Assembly (NCBI GenBank): GCA_035566015.1 | Contig: DATMRS010000020.1 | Coordinates: forward strand, 186,001-250,000 | Reading direction: 5' to 3' | DNA: 64,000 nt | Source: DATMRS01 sp035566015 | GTDB taxonomy: Bacteria > Pseudomonadota > Alphaproteobacteria > Sphingomonadales > Sphingomonadaceae | In this document: positions 25,117-34,673 of the stretch, piece by piece | How positions within the stretch are numbered: position 1 is the stretch's first letter | How the letters are laid out: the number at the start of each line of letters is the position of its first letter | Notes under the pieces: generated by a model | Seen by the model: the letters and a program-made list of their open reading frames with translations, nothing else | Databases searched by the model: none | Told to the model about the DNA's origin: nothing | Made by a program: the position numbers and the translations under genes

Positions 25117-26616
25117 GTGAACGCCGCGACGACGATCGATCTGCTGCCCCGGCTTCGCGCCGATTTCCTCAACCGTCCGCAACGCCTGCTGATCGACGGC
25201 GCGTGGGTGGACGCGGCGTCGGGTGAGACGTTCGACGTCATCGATCCCGCGACGGGCGAATTGCTGTCGCGCGCGGCGCTCGGCAAGGCGGCGGACATCG
25301 ACCGCGCCGTCCGCGCGGCCCGCGCCGCCTTCACGCGCGGCCCCTGGGCGAGCATGCCGGCGCTCGGCCGCGCCGCGAAACTGCAGGCGCTCGCCAGTCT
25401 GATCGAGGCGAATGCCGACGAGATCGCGACGATCGAAACGATCGACGGCGGCAATCCGGTCGGCTCCACGCGCCATGTCGATATCGCCATGGCGATCGCC
25501 AGCCTGCGCAGCGCGGCAAGCTGGGCCGACAAGATCACCGGCGAGATGCCGATGCAGACGAGCGACGCCACCGGCATCGCCTATATCACGCGCGAGCCGG
25601 TGGGCGTGGTCGGCGCGATCACCCCATGGAACGCGCCCTTCCTGATGGCGGTGAACAAGATTTCACCCGCGCTGGCAATGGGCTGCACCGTCGTGCTGAA
25701 GCCCGCCGAACTGAGCCCGTTGAGCGCGATCCGGCTCGGCGAGCTGATCATCGAGGCGGGCTTTCCCGCCGGCGTCGTCAACATCGTCACCGGCTTCGGC
25801 GCCGAGGCGGGGCAGGCGCTGGCCGATCATCCCGACGTCAACAAGATTTCCTTCACCGGATCGACGCGCGTCGGCCGATCGATCCTCGCCGCGGCCGGCG
25901 GGAACATGAAGCGCGTCACGCTGGAACTGGGCGGTAAATCGCCGATCGTGGTGCTGGAAGATGCCGATATCGAGGCAGCGGCCGCCGCGATCGCGCGCGA
26001 AATCTGCTTCAAGACCGGCCAGTTCTGCGCGGCGGGCACGCGCCTGATCGTCGCGGCAGGGGCGCACGACCGGCTGGTGGCGGCGATCGCAAAGGCGATG
26101 GAGGGCGTGACCGCCGGCCATGGCCTCGACGAGGGCAGCCATATGGGGCCGATCATCTCCGAGACGCAGCTCGAACGCGTGCTCGGCTATATCGAGGCGG
26201 GCCGCGCGGCGGGCGCGACGGTCGTCACCGGCGGCCGGCGGATCGCACGCCCCGGCTTCTTCGTCGAGCCGACCCTGCTGACCGGCGTCACGCCCGGGAT
26301 GAGCGTGTTCCGCGACGAGATTTTCGGTCCGGTCCTCGCCGTGACGACGGTCGCCGACGCGGCCGATCTCGACGCGATCGCCGCCTTGGCCAACGACACC
26401 GATTACGGACTCGCGGCGAAGGTCTGGACGAAGGACATCGCCCGCGCGCACGGGCTGGCGCGGCGTATCCAGGCGGGGCAGGTGATCGTCAACGGCGGCG
26501 GGCCGGCCACCTCGCTGCCCTTCGGCGGCTTCAAGCAATCGGGCATCGGCCGCGAGGGTGGCCGCGAGGGCGCATTGTCCTATACCGAGATCAAGGCCGT
26601 CTCGATCGGCTTCTGA
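25117..26616 (+). CDS. aldehyde dehydrogenase
   Basis: NAD(P)+-dependent oxidation of an aldehyde to the acid. 499 residues. Visible: YITREPVGVVGAITPWNAPF, LKPAELSPLSAIRLGELI (cofactor Lys), FTGSTRVGRSI, the catalytic Glu in LELGGKSPIVVLEDAD, catalytic Cys304 in FKTGQFCAAGTRL, and EIFGPVLAV near the end. Start GTG 25117 follows CAGGAGAATCATGAC; the ATG at 25112 is out of frame. Followed by a DUF3237 gene in the same direction. Substrate unknown. Confidence 0.92.
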   Translation: MNAATTIDLLPRLRADFLNRPQRLLIDGAWVDAASGETFDVIDPATGELLSRAALGKAADIDRAVRAARAAFTRGPWASMPALGRAAKLQALASLIEANADEIATIETIDGGNPVGSTRHVDIAMAIASLRSAASWADKITGEMPMQTSDATGIAYITREPVGVVGAITPWNAPFLMAVNKISPALAMGCTVVLKPAELSPLSAIRLGELIIEAGFPAGVVNIVTGFGAEAGQALADHPDVNKISFTGSTRVGRSILAAAGGNMKRVTLELGGKSPIVVLEDADIEAAAAAIAREICFKTGQFCAAGTRLIVAAGAHDRLVAAIAKAMEGVTAGHGLDEGSHMGPIISETQLERVLGYIEAGRAAGATVVTGGRRIARPGFFVEPTLLTGVTPGMSVFRDEIFGPVLAVTTVADAADLDAIAALANDTDYGLAAKVWTKDIARAHGLARRIQAGQVIVNGGGPATSLPFGGFKQSGIGREGGREGALSYTEIKAVSIGF

Positions 26617-26643
26617 ATTGCGCATTCGACAGGGAGACTAGAT

Positions 26644-27141
26644 TTGAACGACGCCGGCCTCGAACTTCGCTACGAACATGCGTTCGATATCCGCATCAAT
26701 TTCGACAAACGCTGGATGATCGGCCCGATCGCGGGCGTCCTCCACCATGGCTATACCTCGATCGGCGAGGGATCGACCGTGTCGGGGCCGCTGCTGAACG
26801 GCAAGCTCGTCGATTATAGCGGGGCCGACTGGCCGGTCGTCCGCCCCGACGGCGTCGTCGAACTCAACGCCCATTATATGATCGAGACCGACGACGGCGT
26901 GCCGATCTACATCCGCAACCTGGGCTATGTGCACGGCCCGCTGCGCGCGCCCGGCCAAAGCGAGGACGAGGCCCCCGCCATCCCCGGCTATTTCCGCTGC
27001 ACCCCTTATTTCCGCGCGCCCGACGGCCCTTATGGCTGGCTCAACCGCACCGTGATCGTCGGCATCGGCCAGCGCCGCCCCAAGCTCAAGGACAGCGACG
27101 ATCCCGATCATTCGCTGTTCCGCTATTACGCGGTGCGCTGA
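26644..27141 (+). CDS. DUF3237 family protein
   Basis: A 165-residue protein of the DUF3237 group (beta-barrel, lipocalin/UPF0311-like): GPIAGVLHHGYTSIGEGSTV, DWPVVRPDGVVELNAHYMIE and the C-terminal TPYFRAPDGPYGWLNRTVIV are the shared segments. Start is TTG 26644 with GGGAG seven bases upstream; no ATG fits. It lies 27 bases after the aldehyde dehydrogenase and is probably co-transcribed. Activity of the family is not established. Confidence 0.82.
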   Translation: MNDAGLELRYEHAFDIRINFDKRWMIGPIAGVLHHGYTSIGEGSTVSGPLLNGKLVDYSGADWPVVRPDGVVELNAHYMIETDDGVPIYIRNLGYVHGPLRAPGQSEDEAPAIPGYFRCTPYFRAPDGPYGWLNRTVIVGIGQRRPKLKDSDDPDHSLFRYYAVR

Positions 27142-27259
27142 ACCGCGCAGGGCCGGCCTTACGCGCGCGTGATGTCGGCCCATCTCGTTCATTTGGCAGC
27201 AAGAAACCGTGGCGCTTCTGCAACGCGAGCCTTGCCGATGGCTCCTCCGGGCGCGTTTT

Positions 27260-27280
27260 GGGGAACGATCATCCCCTTTT
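27260..27280 (+). terminator. candidate terminator after ALDH-DUF3237
   Basis: GGGGA (27260-27264), 7-base loop, TCCCC (27272-27276), then TTTT. The stem is short, so termination may be partial. The remaining gap to 27344 must hold the promoter of the next gene. Confidence 0.45.
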
Positions 27281-27344
27281 GATCGCTGTGCCACCCGATC
27301 TCCCTTAGAGGCGATCCTAGCGTATCAGTGACCGGAGTTTTTCC

Positions 27345-28031
27345 ATGAAGATGCTATCCCTGATTGCCACGGCGGGCCTTGTGGCCGCCGCCACCCCCGC
27401 TTTCGCGCAGGACGATGCGGCCACCACCGCCGCCCCCGCCAGCGCGGCGGTCGGCTCCACCTTCGGCGGTCCGCGCGCGGAAATATTCGGCGGCTGGGAC
27501 CGGGTCGGTTCGAAGACCACCTTCTACAATGTCGACGGGACGAGCTTCCGCGACAAGAGCCATGAGGACGGCGGCATCGCGGGCCTTGCGGTCGGCTACG
27601 ACATGCCAATCGGCGATCGGCTGGTCGTCGGCGCGTTCGGCAGCTTCGCGCTTCCCACCGCCAAGACCTGCACCGATTTCGGCGCCGCCGGATCGGGCTG
27701 CGTCCGCGCGGATCGCGAAATCGAGGGCGGCCTGCGCGCCGGCACCAAGCTCGGCGACCGCACTTTGCTCTATGTGAAGGGCGCCTATGTGAACGGCCGC
27801 TTCAGGAGCACGTTCAGCGACGGCACCGACTATATCAAGGATCATGTCAACCGCGACGGCTGGCGTGCGGGCGCGGGCGCCGAGTTCGCACTGAACCAGC
27901 ATGCCTATGTGAAGGCGGAATATGATTATACCCGCTACAACTCATTCAACACGACCGATCTGGCCGGCAATGACAGCCGGGTGCGTTTCGATCGGAACCA
28001 GGTGCTCGCCGGGTTCGGCGTCCGCTTCTGA
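27345..28031 (+). CDS. outer-membrane beta-barrel protein
   Basis: A 228-residue protein with a cleavable signal (MKMLSLIATAGLVAAATPAFAQ) and alternating amphipathic strands typical of OmpA-like eight-strand barrels. It ends NQVLAGFGVRF with a C-terminal phenylalanine, the usual BAM recognition residue. Two cysteines (TCTDFGAAGSGC) probably form a loop disulfide. ATG 27345. Monocistronic: candidate terminator upstream, strong terminator downstream. Function unknown beyond outer-membrane location. Confidence 0.83.
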   Translation: MKMLSLIATAGLVAAATPAFAQDDAATTAAPASAAVGSTFGGPRAEIFGGWDRVGSKTTFYNVDGTSFRDKSHEDGGIAGLAVGYDMPIGDRLVVGAFGSFALPTAKTCTDFGAAGSGCVRADREIEGGLRAGTKLGDRTLLYVKGAYVNGRFRSTFSDGTDYIKDHVNRDGWRAGAGAEFALNQHAYVKAEYDYTRYNSFNTTDLAGNDSRVRFDRNQVLAGFGVRF

Positions 28032-28064
28032 GGCTTCGGCCCTCCGGCCATAGGCCATCAGGCT

Positions 28065-28097
28065 GGGGCGGTTCCTTCGGGAGCCGCCCCTTTCTTT
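28065..28097 (+). terminator. intrinsic terminator with UUCG tetraloop
   Basis: An 11-bp stem, GGGGCGGTTCC / GGAGCCGCCCC with one G-U pair, closed by a TTCG loop (28076-28079) and followed by TTTCTTT. It is the clearest Rho-independent terminator in the window and ends the beta-barrel gene before the convergent tamB. Confidence 0.88.
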
Positions 28098-28131
28098 CGC
28101 CGTGGATCGGGCGCTCTTCCCGCGCCCGCCC

Positions 28132-31100
28132 CTAATAATCCTTCGAGTAGCGGATGCTGACGTTCGAGCCGCCGAACGAGCCCATCTGGCTGAGGATGTG
28201 AAGCGCCTTCGACAGCGCGATTTCGAGCTGGGTGGCGGTGAAGCCGCGCGCGTCGGTGATGACCTCCACATAGATGTCGTTGGAGATATATTGGCCGGCG
28301 GCGACCGCCGTGCCGCGACCCGCCGTCTTGTCCGCGCCCAGCACGCGCAGTCGATCGATGCCGGTGGCCGAACGCAGCTTGCCCAGCGGGTTGAGGCCGC
28401 CGCCCGATCCGCGCAGCGAATTGAGCGCGGCGGCAAGCTGGATCGCCTGCGTCGGCGAGAGCGAGGTGATCGATTCGCCGAACAGCAGGCGCGACAGCAC
28501 CTCGTCCTGCGGCAAGGTCGGCGTCGAGGTGAACGTCACCTCCGGGCTCTGCGCATGGCCGCCGATATTGATCGTCGCGGTGACGCCCTCGACCGTCGTG
28601 TCCGCCGACAGATTGAGTTGGGGATCGAAGATCGGCCCGCCTTCGAACCGCACTTCGCTCTCCTGACTCAATTCGAGCCGGCGGCCGGCAAAGGAATAGG
28701 TGCCGCGCACCACCGTCAGCTTGCCCGTCACGCGCGGATCGCCCGCCGTGCCCCGGATGCGCAGGTTGGTCGCCCATTCGGCCTCCAGCCCCATGCCGCT
28801 GACGAAGAGCTGGTTGTCGGCGCGCACGCGGATATCGAGACGCCAGTTGCTGGGCGCCGGCCCTTCCGCAGGCTTTGTACCCCCCGGCGCGAGCTGATCG
28901 GTGCGGCGGCGCACCCCTTCCAGATCGGCGACCTCGGCCGCGCCCTGACGGACGATCTGATAGCGCGCCTCCGATATCGAAAGATCGCCCTTGATGAGGC
29001 CGCCCGCCGCCTTGCTGTTGGTGACGGCGATCGTGCCCGAGACGTTCGCGCCGAGCGCATCACTCCGCGCAAGCTGCGCATGATTGAGCTTCGCCTGCAG
29101 GTTGATCGGGAAGCCGCCCGCCGCATCGAGGCCGATCGTGCCGCTGGCGCTTATGCTGCCGTCGCCCGCCTTGGCCGTCAGCGAGGCGATTTCGAGGCGC
29201 GACTGGGTGAAGCGGCCGTCGAGCGCGATATCGGTCAACACCGTGCCGTAGGTTTCATTCTCGTACCGCAAGGTCTTGGCGCGGACCACGCCGGTCAGCG
29301 TCGGTTCGGCGAGATGGCCGCCGAAATCGGCGGCGAGCGCGATCGGGCCGCTGACCTGCTGCCCGGCAATGCCGGTGAGCGTCCACAGCACGTCGGCCGG
29401 GCCGTTATAGCGGATGCCGCCCGAGAGCGGCGCGGCGAACAGCCGATCCGACAACGACGCACCGCCGCCCAAGGGGGCGAGCCGCGCCTGCATGCGGCCG
29501 ACAACCGCGCCGCCGCGCCGGATCAGCGCGCGCGCCTCGCCGCCCGACCCGTCGAGCGTGCCGAGCAGAGCGATATCCACCGGTTCCGACACGACGCTGG
29601 CCGATGTGCGCGTGAAATGGGCAATATCGATGCGCGCGCGGGCAGTGGGCACCGTGCTGCCGCCCGACAGCGCATAATCGATCGTCCCCGTCGCCTTGCC
29701 GCCCAAGCCAAGGCGCGGCACGAACGCCTGAATCATCGAAATGTCGAGATCGTCGAGCCGCGCGTGCAGATTGGTGGCGGCGCCGTAGCGGCCGCTCAAC
29801 TCCACCCGCCCCTTGTCGAGGATCAGCGTCGCCGGCTGGAGCGTCCAGTCCGCGCCGCTTTTGGTAAGGACGGCGGGCGCGGCGAAGCGGAAGGCGATGC
29901 CGTTCGCCTTGCCCTTCGCGTTGGCGACGATCCGCGTCGGCGAGAGCGAAGCCTGCGCGGCGACGTCGAAGGGCGCGCCGCTGCTGCCGTTGGCGACGAG
30001 CGCCACGGTGCCATGGTCGTCGCGATAGTCGATCCGGCCCTGCGACCGCGCGATCAGTATGTCGGCGCGGCGCACGTCCTGCAAGGCGAAACGGCCGGTG
30101 ACGCTTGGCCCCTTGGGCAGGACGAGCGCGGTCGCGCGGATCGTGCCGCCGCCGATCGTGATCGGCACGTCGCCCGGAATCCGCGCGGCCTTTGCCGTCA
30201 CGTCCACATCGGCCCGCTGGTTCGCGCCCGCGGCTGACAGGCGGATGCTGCCGTTAAGGCCCGATCCGGCAAGGGCCAGCGTGCCGGTGAACGGCCCCGC
30301 CGGCGCCTGGACGATGCTGCCGCCCAGATCGACGCCGGCGAAATGCGCCTTGTGGATATCAATGGCGAGCGGCCCCTTGCCGCTGCGCACCAGCAGATCG
30401 GCGGTGAACGGCCCATAAGCCGACTGGCCCGTCGCGCGCACCGCATAGCCCGCCGGCACGCCGCGCAACTCGGCCTCCACCGCGCGCAGATCGACACCCA
30501 TGCCCGGCCGCGCGGCGGTAAGCTTCACCAGCGGCCGTTCCAGCGTGCCCGAGGCGGTGACGGCGAGCGGGCCATATTGCCCTGATTGCGCGCGCGCTTC
30601 GAAGGCGATGCGGCCGCTGTCGATATTGTAGCTGCCGCTGCCCGACAGGATGCGGAAATCGGGCGCGGTGAGGGTGAGGCCGGTGAGCGAGGCGGTGCCG
30701 TTCGACGTGAAGCCGAAGCGCGCGGTCGTCACCGCATTGCCGCCGAGGAAGCCCTGCACCGTCGCATTGTCGAGCCGGCGGGTGGCGACGCGGAACACGC
30801 CGCGCACGCCGAAGCCGCCCTTCGGATCGGTCACGAGTTCAGCGTCGGTGGTGAGGCTGATCCGGCCGAGTCCGTCGACCTGATAATCGTTCACCTTACC
30901 CTTGATCGCGCCCGTATAGCGCCCCTTGGCGGGATCGACGAGGAGGAGCGCGGTGGCATCGATCTTCGACGATTTGAGTTTGAGATCGTCCGACAGCAGC
31001 ATGCCCTTCGACCAGGCGAGATGGCCGTCCACCGCGAGGTTGGTGAGCAGTCCGCCTGCCGCCGCGTTCAGGCCGGTGACGCGCCGCGCGGTGGCGTGGA

Positions 31101-32337
31101 CAGGGATCAGGATGCGATCGCTGTCGATCGTCGCGCGGCCCTCCGCCGCCAGCCCCTCAATGCCGACCGATCCAAAGCCGAGGGCGCCGGCCGACAGCTT
31201 GTAGGCGATGGCGGGCGTGGCGAACGGCCCGTCGAGCGTCGCCGACAGGCTGACGTCGCGCCCGCGCGCATCGGGCGCGATCGATCCGGGTTCGAGCAAT
31301 TTCGCGGCGAGCCGGAAATTACCGAAGCGATTGCGGCCGAGATCGACAAGCCCGGCGGCATCGACCGCCAGCGCCTTCGACCGGAGCGCGAGCGTGAGAT
31401 CAGCGCGCCGCTCCGCCAAAGTCGCCGCAAGGTCGATAGCCAGCGCCGGGCCGGTCAGCCGCGCAGCGGGACCTGTCAGGAGGCTGGCGGGCATCGTATC
31501 GCCCTTGACGGTGAAGCGGCCATCGCGCGCGGCGAGCGTCAGGTCCGCCAAGGGGGTGTCGCCGGCCCGGCCGGTCGCGCGTCCATCCCATTTCTTCCAA
31601 TCGCCCTGCCCCTTGATCGCAAAGGCAAGCGGCTTGCCGAGGCCGGCATAGCTGTCCACCAGTCCGCCGGCGGGCGCATCGAGACGGACATCGATCAGCA
31701 GCCGGTTGGCGTCCGGCACGGCATCGAGGCGCAGCGCGAGCACATCGCCGCCGGCTACGCCCGGTCCGGTGAGCGCGCGCGCATCGGCGGTGAGGCGGGC
31801 GCGGCCATCGGCGATGTCTACCGATCCGGTGAGGCGGACAATATGCCGCTTGCCGGTGACGGGCGGCTCGATGACGATCCGGTCGACCGCGACGCGGCCG
31901 ACCGCCACGTCGATGTCGGGGAGCAAAGGCGCATTGGGATCGGACGGCGTCGGCTTGAACGCCGGCAGGCGCAGCAGGCGTATCTCGGGCGAGGCCAGCT
32001 CGCGCACGTCGACCTTGCTGTGGAGCAGCCAGGCGAAGGGCCGCCAGTCGAGCGTCAGGCGGTGCGCCGAAAGGAACACGCCCTTGGGATCGCGCACCTC
32101 CAGATCGGTGATGACCATCCGGCCGTAGAGCGATCCGTCGATATGGCCGATGCCGATCCGCATGCCCGAGGCCGTCTCGAACGCGCCGATCTGCCGCGCG
32201 AGGAAATTGCGCCCCGGCCCGGTGTTGATCGCCAGCGCGAGCACCGCGATGAGGAGAAGCAGGCCCGCAATCGCGATTCCCGCCCATTTGGCGATCCGTT
32301 GCCACAACGGGCGGGCGGCGGGCACGTCCTCCGCCAT
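28132..32337 (-). CDS. tamB: TamB-family translocation and assembly module protein
   Basis: A 1401-residue inner-membrane-anchored periplasmic protein with one N-terminal helix (IAKWAGIAIAGLLLLIAVLALAI), a long AsmA/TamB beta-rich body of repeating amphipathic strands, and the conserved C-terminal DUF490/TamB domain (GTAGDPRVTGKLTVVRGTYS through LSRLLFGESITSLSPTQAIQ). TamB works with TamA in outer-membrane protein assembly and lipid transport to the outer membrane. Its ATG overlaps the tamA stop (ATGA at 32334-32337 region), so translation is coupled. Confidence 0.92.
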   Translation of the reverse strand: MAEDVPAARPLWQRIAKWAGIAIAGLLLLIAVLALAINTGPGRNFLARQIGAFETASGMRIGIGHIDGSLYGRMVITDLEVRDPKGVFLSAHRLTLDWRPFAWLLHSKVDVRELASPEIRLLRLPAFKPTPSDPNAPLLPDIDVAVGRVAVDRIVIEPPVTGKRHIVRLTGSVDIADGRARLTADARALTGPGVAGGDVLALRLDAVPDANRLLIDVRLDAPAGGLVDSYAGLGKPLAFAIKGQGDWKKWDGRATGRAGDTPLADLTLAARDGRFTVKGDTMPASLLTGPAARLTGPALAIDLAATLAERRADLTLALRSKALAVDAAGLVDLGRNRFGNFRLAAKLLEPGSIAPDARGRDVSLSATLDGPFATPAIAYKLSAGALGFGSVGIEGLAAEGRATIDSDRILIPVHATARRVTGLNAAAGGLLTNLAVDGHLAWSKGMLLSDDLKLKSSKIDATALLLVDPAKGRYTGAIKGKVNDYQVDGLGRISLTTDAELVTDPKGGFGVRGVFRVATRRLDNATVQGFLGGNAVTTARFGFTSNGTASLTGLTLTAPDFRILSGSGSYNIDSGRIAFEARAQSGQYGPLAVTASGTLERPLVKLTAARPGMGVDLRAVEAELRGVPAGYAVRATGQSAYGPFTADLLVRSGKGPLAIDIHKAHFAGVDLGGSIVQAPAGPFTGTLALAGSGLNGSIRLSAAGANQRADVDVTAKAARIPGDVPITIGGGTIRATALVLPKGPSVTGRFALQDVRRADILIARSQGRIDYRDDHGTVALVANGSSGAPFDVAAQASLSPTRIVANAKGKANGIAFRFAAPAVLTKSGADWTLQPATLILDKGRVELSGRYGAATNLHARLDDLDISMIQAFVPRLGLGGKATGTIDYALSGGSTVPTARARIDIAHFTRTSASVVSEPVDIALLGTLDGSGGEARALIRRGGAVVGRMQARLAPLGGGASLSDRLFAAPLSGGIRYNGPADVLWTLTGIAGQQVSGPIALAADFGGHLAEPTLTGVVRAKTLRYENETYGTVLTDIALDGRFTQSRLEIASLTAKAGDGSISASGTIGLDAAGGFPINLQAKLNHAQLARSDALGANVSGTIAVTNSKAAGGLIKGDLSISEARYQIVRQGAAEVADLEGVRRRTDQLAPGGTKPAEGPAPSNWRLDIRVRADNQLFVSGMGLEAEWATNLRIRGTAGDPRVTGKLTVVRGTYSFAGRRLELSQESEVRFEGGPIFDPQLNLSADTTVEGVTATINIGGHAQSPEVTFTSTPTLPQDEVLSRLLFGESITSLSPTQAIQLAAALNSLRGSGGGLNPLGKLRSATGIDRLRVLGADKTAGRGTAVAAGQYISNDIYVEVITDARGFTATQLEIALSKALHILSQMGSFGGSNVSIRYSKDY

Positions 32338-34346
32338 CAGAAAGCCTGCCCGATAGAGATATAGAGCGCGACCTTCGATTCACCGTGGCGGCGATTGAGC
32401 GGCGTCGCGACATCGATGCGGAACGGGCCGAAATTGGTGTAATAGCGCGCGCCCAAGCCGACGCCGTAGCGCATGCCGCTGATCGACGGCGTCGATCCCT
32501 CGCCCAGCCGGCCACCGTCGAGGAAGGGCACGATCCCGTAATTGCCGAAGCGATAGCGCGCCTCGATCGCGAACTCGGTGAGCGAGCGGCCGCCGATCGG
32601 ATCGCCATTCACGTCCTTCGGCCCCAGCTCCTGATAGCCGAAGCCGCGCACCGATCCGCCGCCGCCCGCATAATAACGCCGGGAGGGCGCGATATCGTCG
32701 CGCGCCGCGCCGATGATCGAGCCGACGCGCACGCGCCCCGCCATGACGAGCGAATCGCTGACCGGATAATAAGCGCTGCCCTCGGCCAATATCCGGGCAT
32801 AGCCGTCGAAGCCGCCGCCGCTGGTGCGCTTCTGCGCCTCGGGACTGAGCCGCGCGGTGAGGCGGAAGCCGGTCGTCGGGTCGAGCAGGCTGTTCGACCG
32901 GTCATAGCCGATCTGAAGCGGCAAGGCGGCGATCAGATAGGTGCTCCGGTCGCGATCGAGATCGCCCTCGAAGCCTTTTTCGCGCGTCGCGACCAGCTCG
33001 CCGCCGACGCTCCAGGTCCAGCGCTTCTGGAAGATCGGCGTGCTCTGGCGCGACAGGTTGCCCGTCAGGCTGATCGTTTCGGCCTTGTAGGCGTCGAACC
33101 GCTCGCGCGCGACGGAGGCGGCGAGCGAGAAGACGCGGTCGCGCTGGCCGGCATTGGAACGGCGGAAGGTCGCGCCCAGCCCCTGTTTCTTGGTGCCCGC
33201 GATGGCATCGATCGACAGCGCGCCTTCGGGCGGGAACAGGTTCCTGTGCGTCCACGAGCCGGTGAGCTTGATGCCCTCGCCCGTGCCGTAGCCCGCGCTC
33301 GCCGCAAGCTGGCGGGCGGGGCCCTTCTGCTGCCGCACCATCAGGTCCACCACCTCGGTGCCGTCGGGCGCGACCTCGCCGGTGCGCACCGGCTTGATGG
33401 CGACGGTGGAGAGCAGGCTTGTCGCGATCAGCGCCTGCCGCAGATCGTCGACCTGGCGGCTGTCATACAGATCCCCGCGATCGAAGCGGGTGAGCACCTC
33501 GATATGATCGGCGGTGAAGACCTCCCTGCCCGCGGTGCGGATGCCGCCGAAGCTGGAAGGCGGGCCGGGCGTGACCGGCAAACTATAATCGCCATGGTGA
33601 TCGCGCTCGTCGAGCAGGATGTCGCGCTTGCCGACCTCGACGAAGGGATAGCCGTGCTGCGGCAGTTCGAGCGACACCTTCGCCTCGGCATTCTCGATTT
33701 CAGCGGCGACGATCGGATCGCCCGCCGCCAGATCGAGCGCCTTGTAGGCCAGCGCGCGCGGCTCCTCCGCCGCGCCCGTCACGTCGATCCTGCCGAGCAC
33801 ATAACGCGGCCCCGGCGTCGCCGTCAGCGTGACCGTCAGCGTCTTGTCGCCCTCCGAAGGCCCCTTGATGGCGGAGGTGACGAGGCCGTCATAATAGCCC
33901 TCGGATCGCAGCAGCCGCTCGGCAAGCTTCACGTCCTCATCGGCGCGCGCCGACACCTGCGCGGCGTTCGCGGCCTCGCGCCCCTTGTCGAGCAGGGCGG
34001 AAAGATCGCGGAAGCGGCCGTCGAGATCCACCGCCTTCAGCCCCTCGATCACCACGTTGTAACGAATCTTGGCGGCCTTCTCGTCGGTGATGTTCACGGC
34101 GGGGGGCGGCGTGGTGTCGAACGTGGCGATCGGCGGCAGCGGGGCGGTGAGTTCGGGATCGGGCGCGGGTTCGGCCGCGACCGGTTCGGCGGCCGGCGGC
34201 GCCGTCTCATCGAGCGGCGGCAGGCTTTCCTCGAACGACGGATCGTCCAGCCCGGCATCGGGCACGGCCTGCTGCGCCAGCGCGGGGCTGGACAGGCTCA
34301 GGCCCGCGCCGAGCAGGCGAACCAAAACGCGAATACGCAGACGCAC
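32337..34346 (-). CDS. tamA: TamA / BamA-family outer-membrane protein
   Basis: A 669-residue Omp85 protein: signal peptide (VRLLGAGLSLSSPALAQ), an acidic Pro/Ala-rich linker (about residues 25-95), POTRA domains (IRYNVVIEGLKAVDLDGRFR; ARADEDVKLAERLLRSEGYY; RYVLGRIDVTG) and a 16-strand barrel with the L6-type YYAGGGGSVRGFGYQELGPK motif, ending SIGQAF. The disordered linker makes it longer than classical TamA. Start is GTG 34346 preceded by GGGAGG. First gene of tamA-tamB. Confidence 0.92.
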   Translation of the reverse strand: MRLRIRVLVRLLGAGLSLSSPALAQQAVPDAGLDDPSFEESLPPLDETAPPAAEPVAAEPAPDPELTAPLPPIATFDTTPPPAVNITDEKAAKIRYNVVIEGLKAVDLDGRFRDLSALLDKGREAANAAQVSARADEDVKLAERLLRSEGYYDGLVTSAIKGPSEGDKTLTVTLTATPGPRYVLGRIDVTGAAEEPRALAYKALDLAAGDPIVAAEIENAEAKVSLELPQHGYPFVEVGKRDILLDERDHHGDYSLPVTPGPPSSFGGIRTAGREVFTADHIEVLTRFDRGDLYDSRQVDDLRQALIATSLLSTVAIKPVRTGEVAPDGTEVVDLMVRQQKGPARQLAASAGYGTGEGIKLTGSWTHRNLFPPEGALSIDAIAGTKKQGLGATFRRSNAGQRDRVFSLAASVARERFDAYKAETISLTGNLSRQSTPIFQKRWTWSVGGELVATREKGFEGDLDRDRSTYLIAALPLQIGYDRSNSLLDPTTGFRLTARLSPEAQKRTSGGGFDGYARILAEGSAYYPVSDSLVMAGRVRVGSIIGAARDDIAPSRRYYAGGGGSVRGFGYQELGPKDVNGDPIGGRSLTEFAIEARYRFGNYGIVPFLDGGRLGEGSTPSISGMRYGVGLGARYYTNFGPFRIDVATPLNRRHGESKVALYISIGQAF

Positions 34347-34673
34347 CCTCCCGTTGGACGGCCGCCATCTTGCCGGCTCGCCATCAAATGCTCAACCCGG
34401 TCAACTCGTAACGGCTGCGAAGGGTCCCGTCGCAGGCATGATTTCGACGCGGGAGCATGGAAGCCCGCTCACCGTCAACATGACAGGCAGGCAAAGTATC
34501 TTGCGCAATTTACGTAATATTTCGTCCATTTCGAACAGGAAGTACAAATACACGTCCATTCATGATCCTTCTCACGCAAATGGCACTCGCCGATAAGATT
34601 TTGGCAACTCCGTTCTTCTTTGTCTTGGCGACCGGAATTCCGCCGCACATGGCGATAACAGGAGGACGTCATC
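34347..34673. other. 327-base divergent intergenic region, locally AT-rich
   Basis: Separates tamA (minus) from the glycine-rich lipoprotein gene (plus). From about 34495 to 34570 the base composition is visibly AT-richer than its surroundings and contains a direct repeat of ACGTCCATT (around 34527 and 34552, first copy truncated by one base) and TTACGTAA. AGGAGGACGTCATC precedes the lipoprotein ATG. No convincing small gene is seen; promoters for both flanking genes are expected here. Confidence 0.5.

Noticed and set aside
30586..32364. Long plus-strand open frame opposite tamB
   Set aside because: Antisense to a recognised tamB; composition typical of GC-rich shadow frames.
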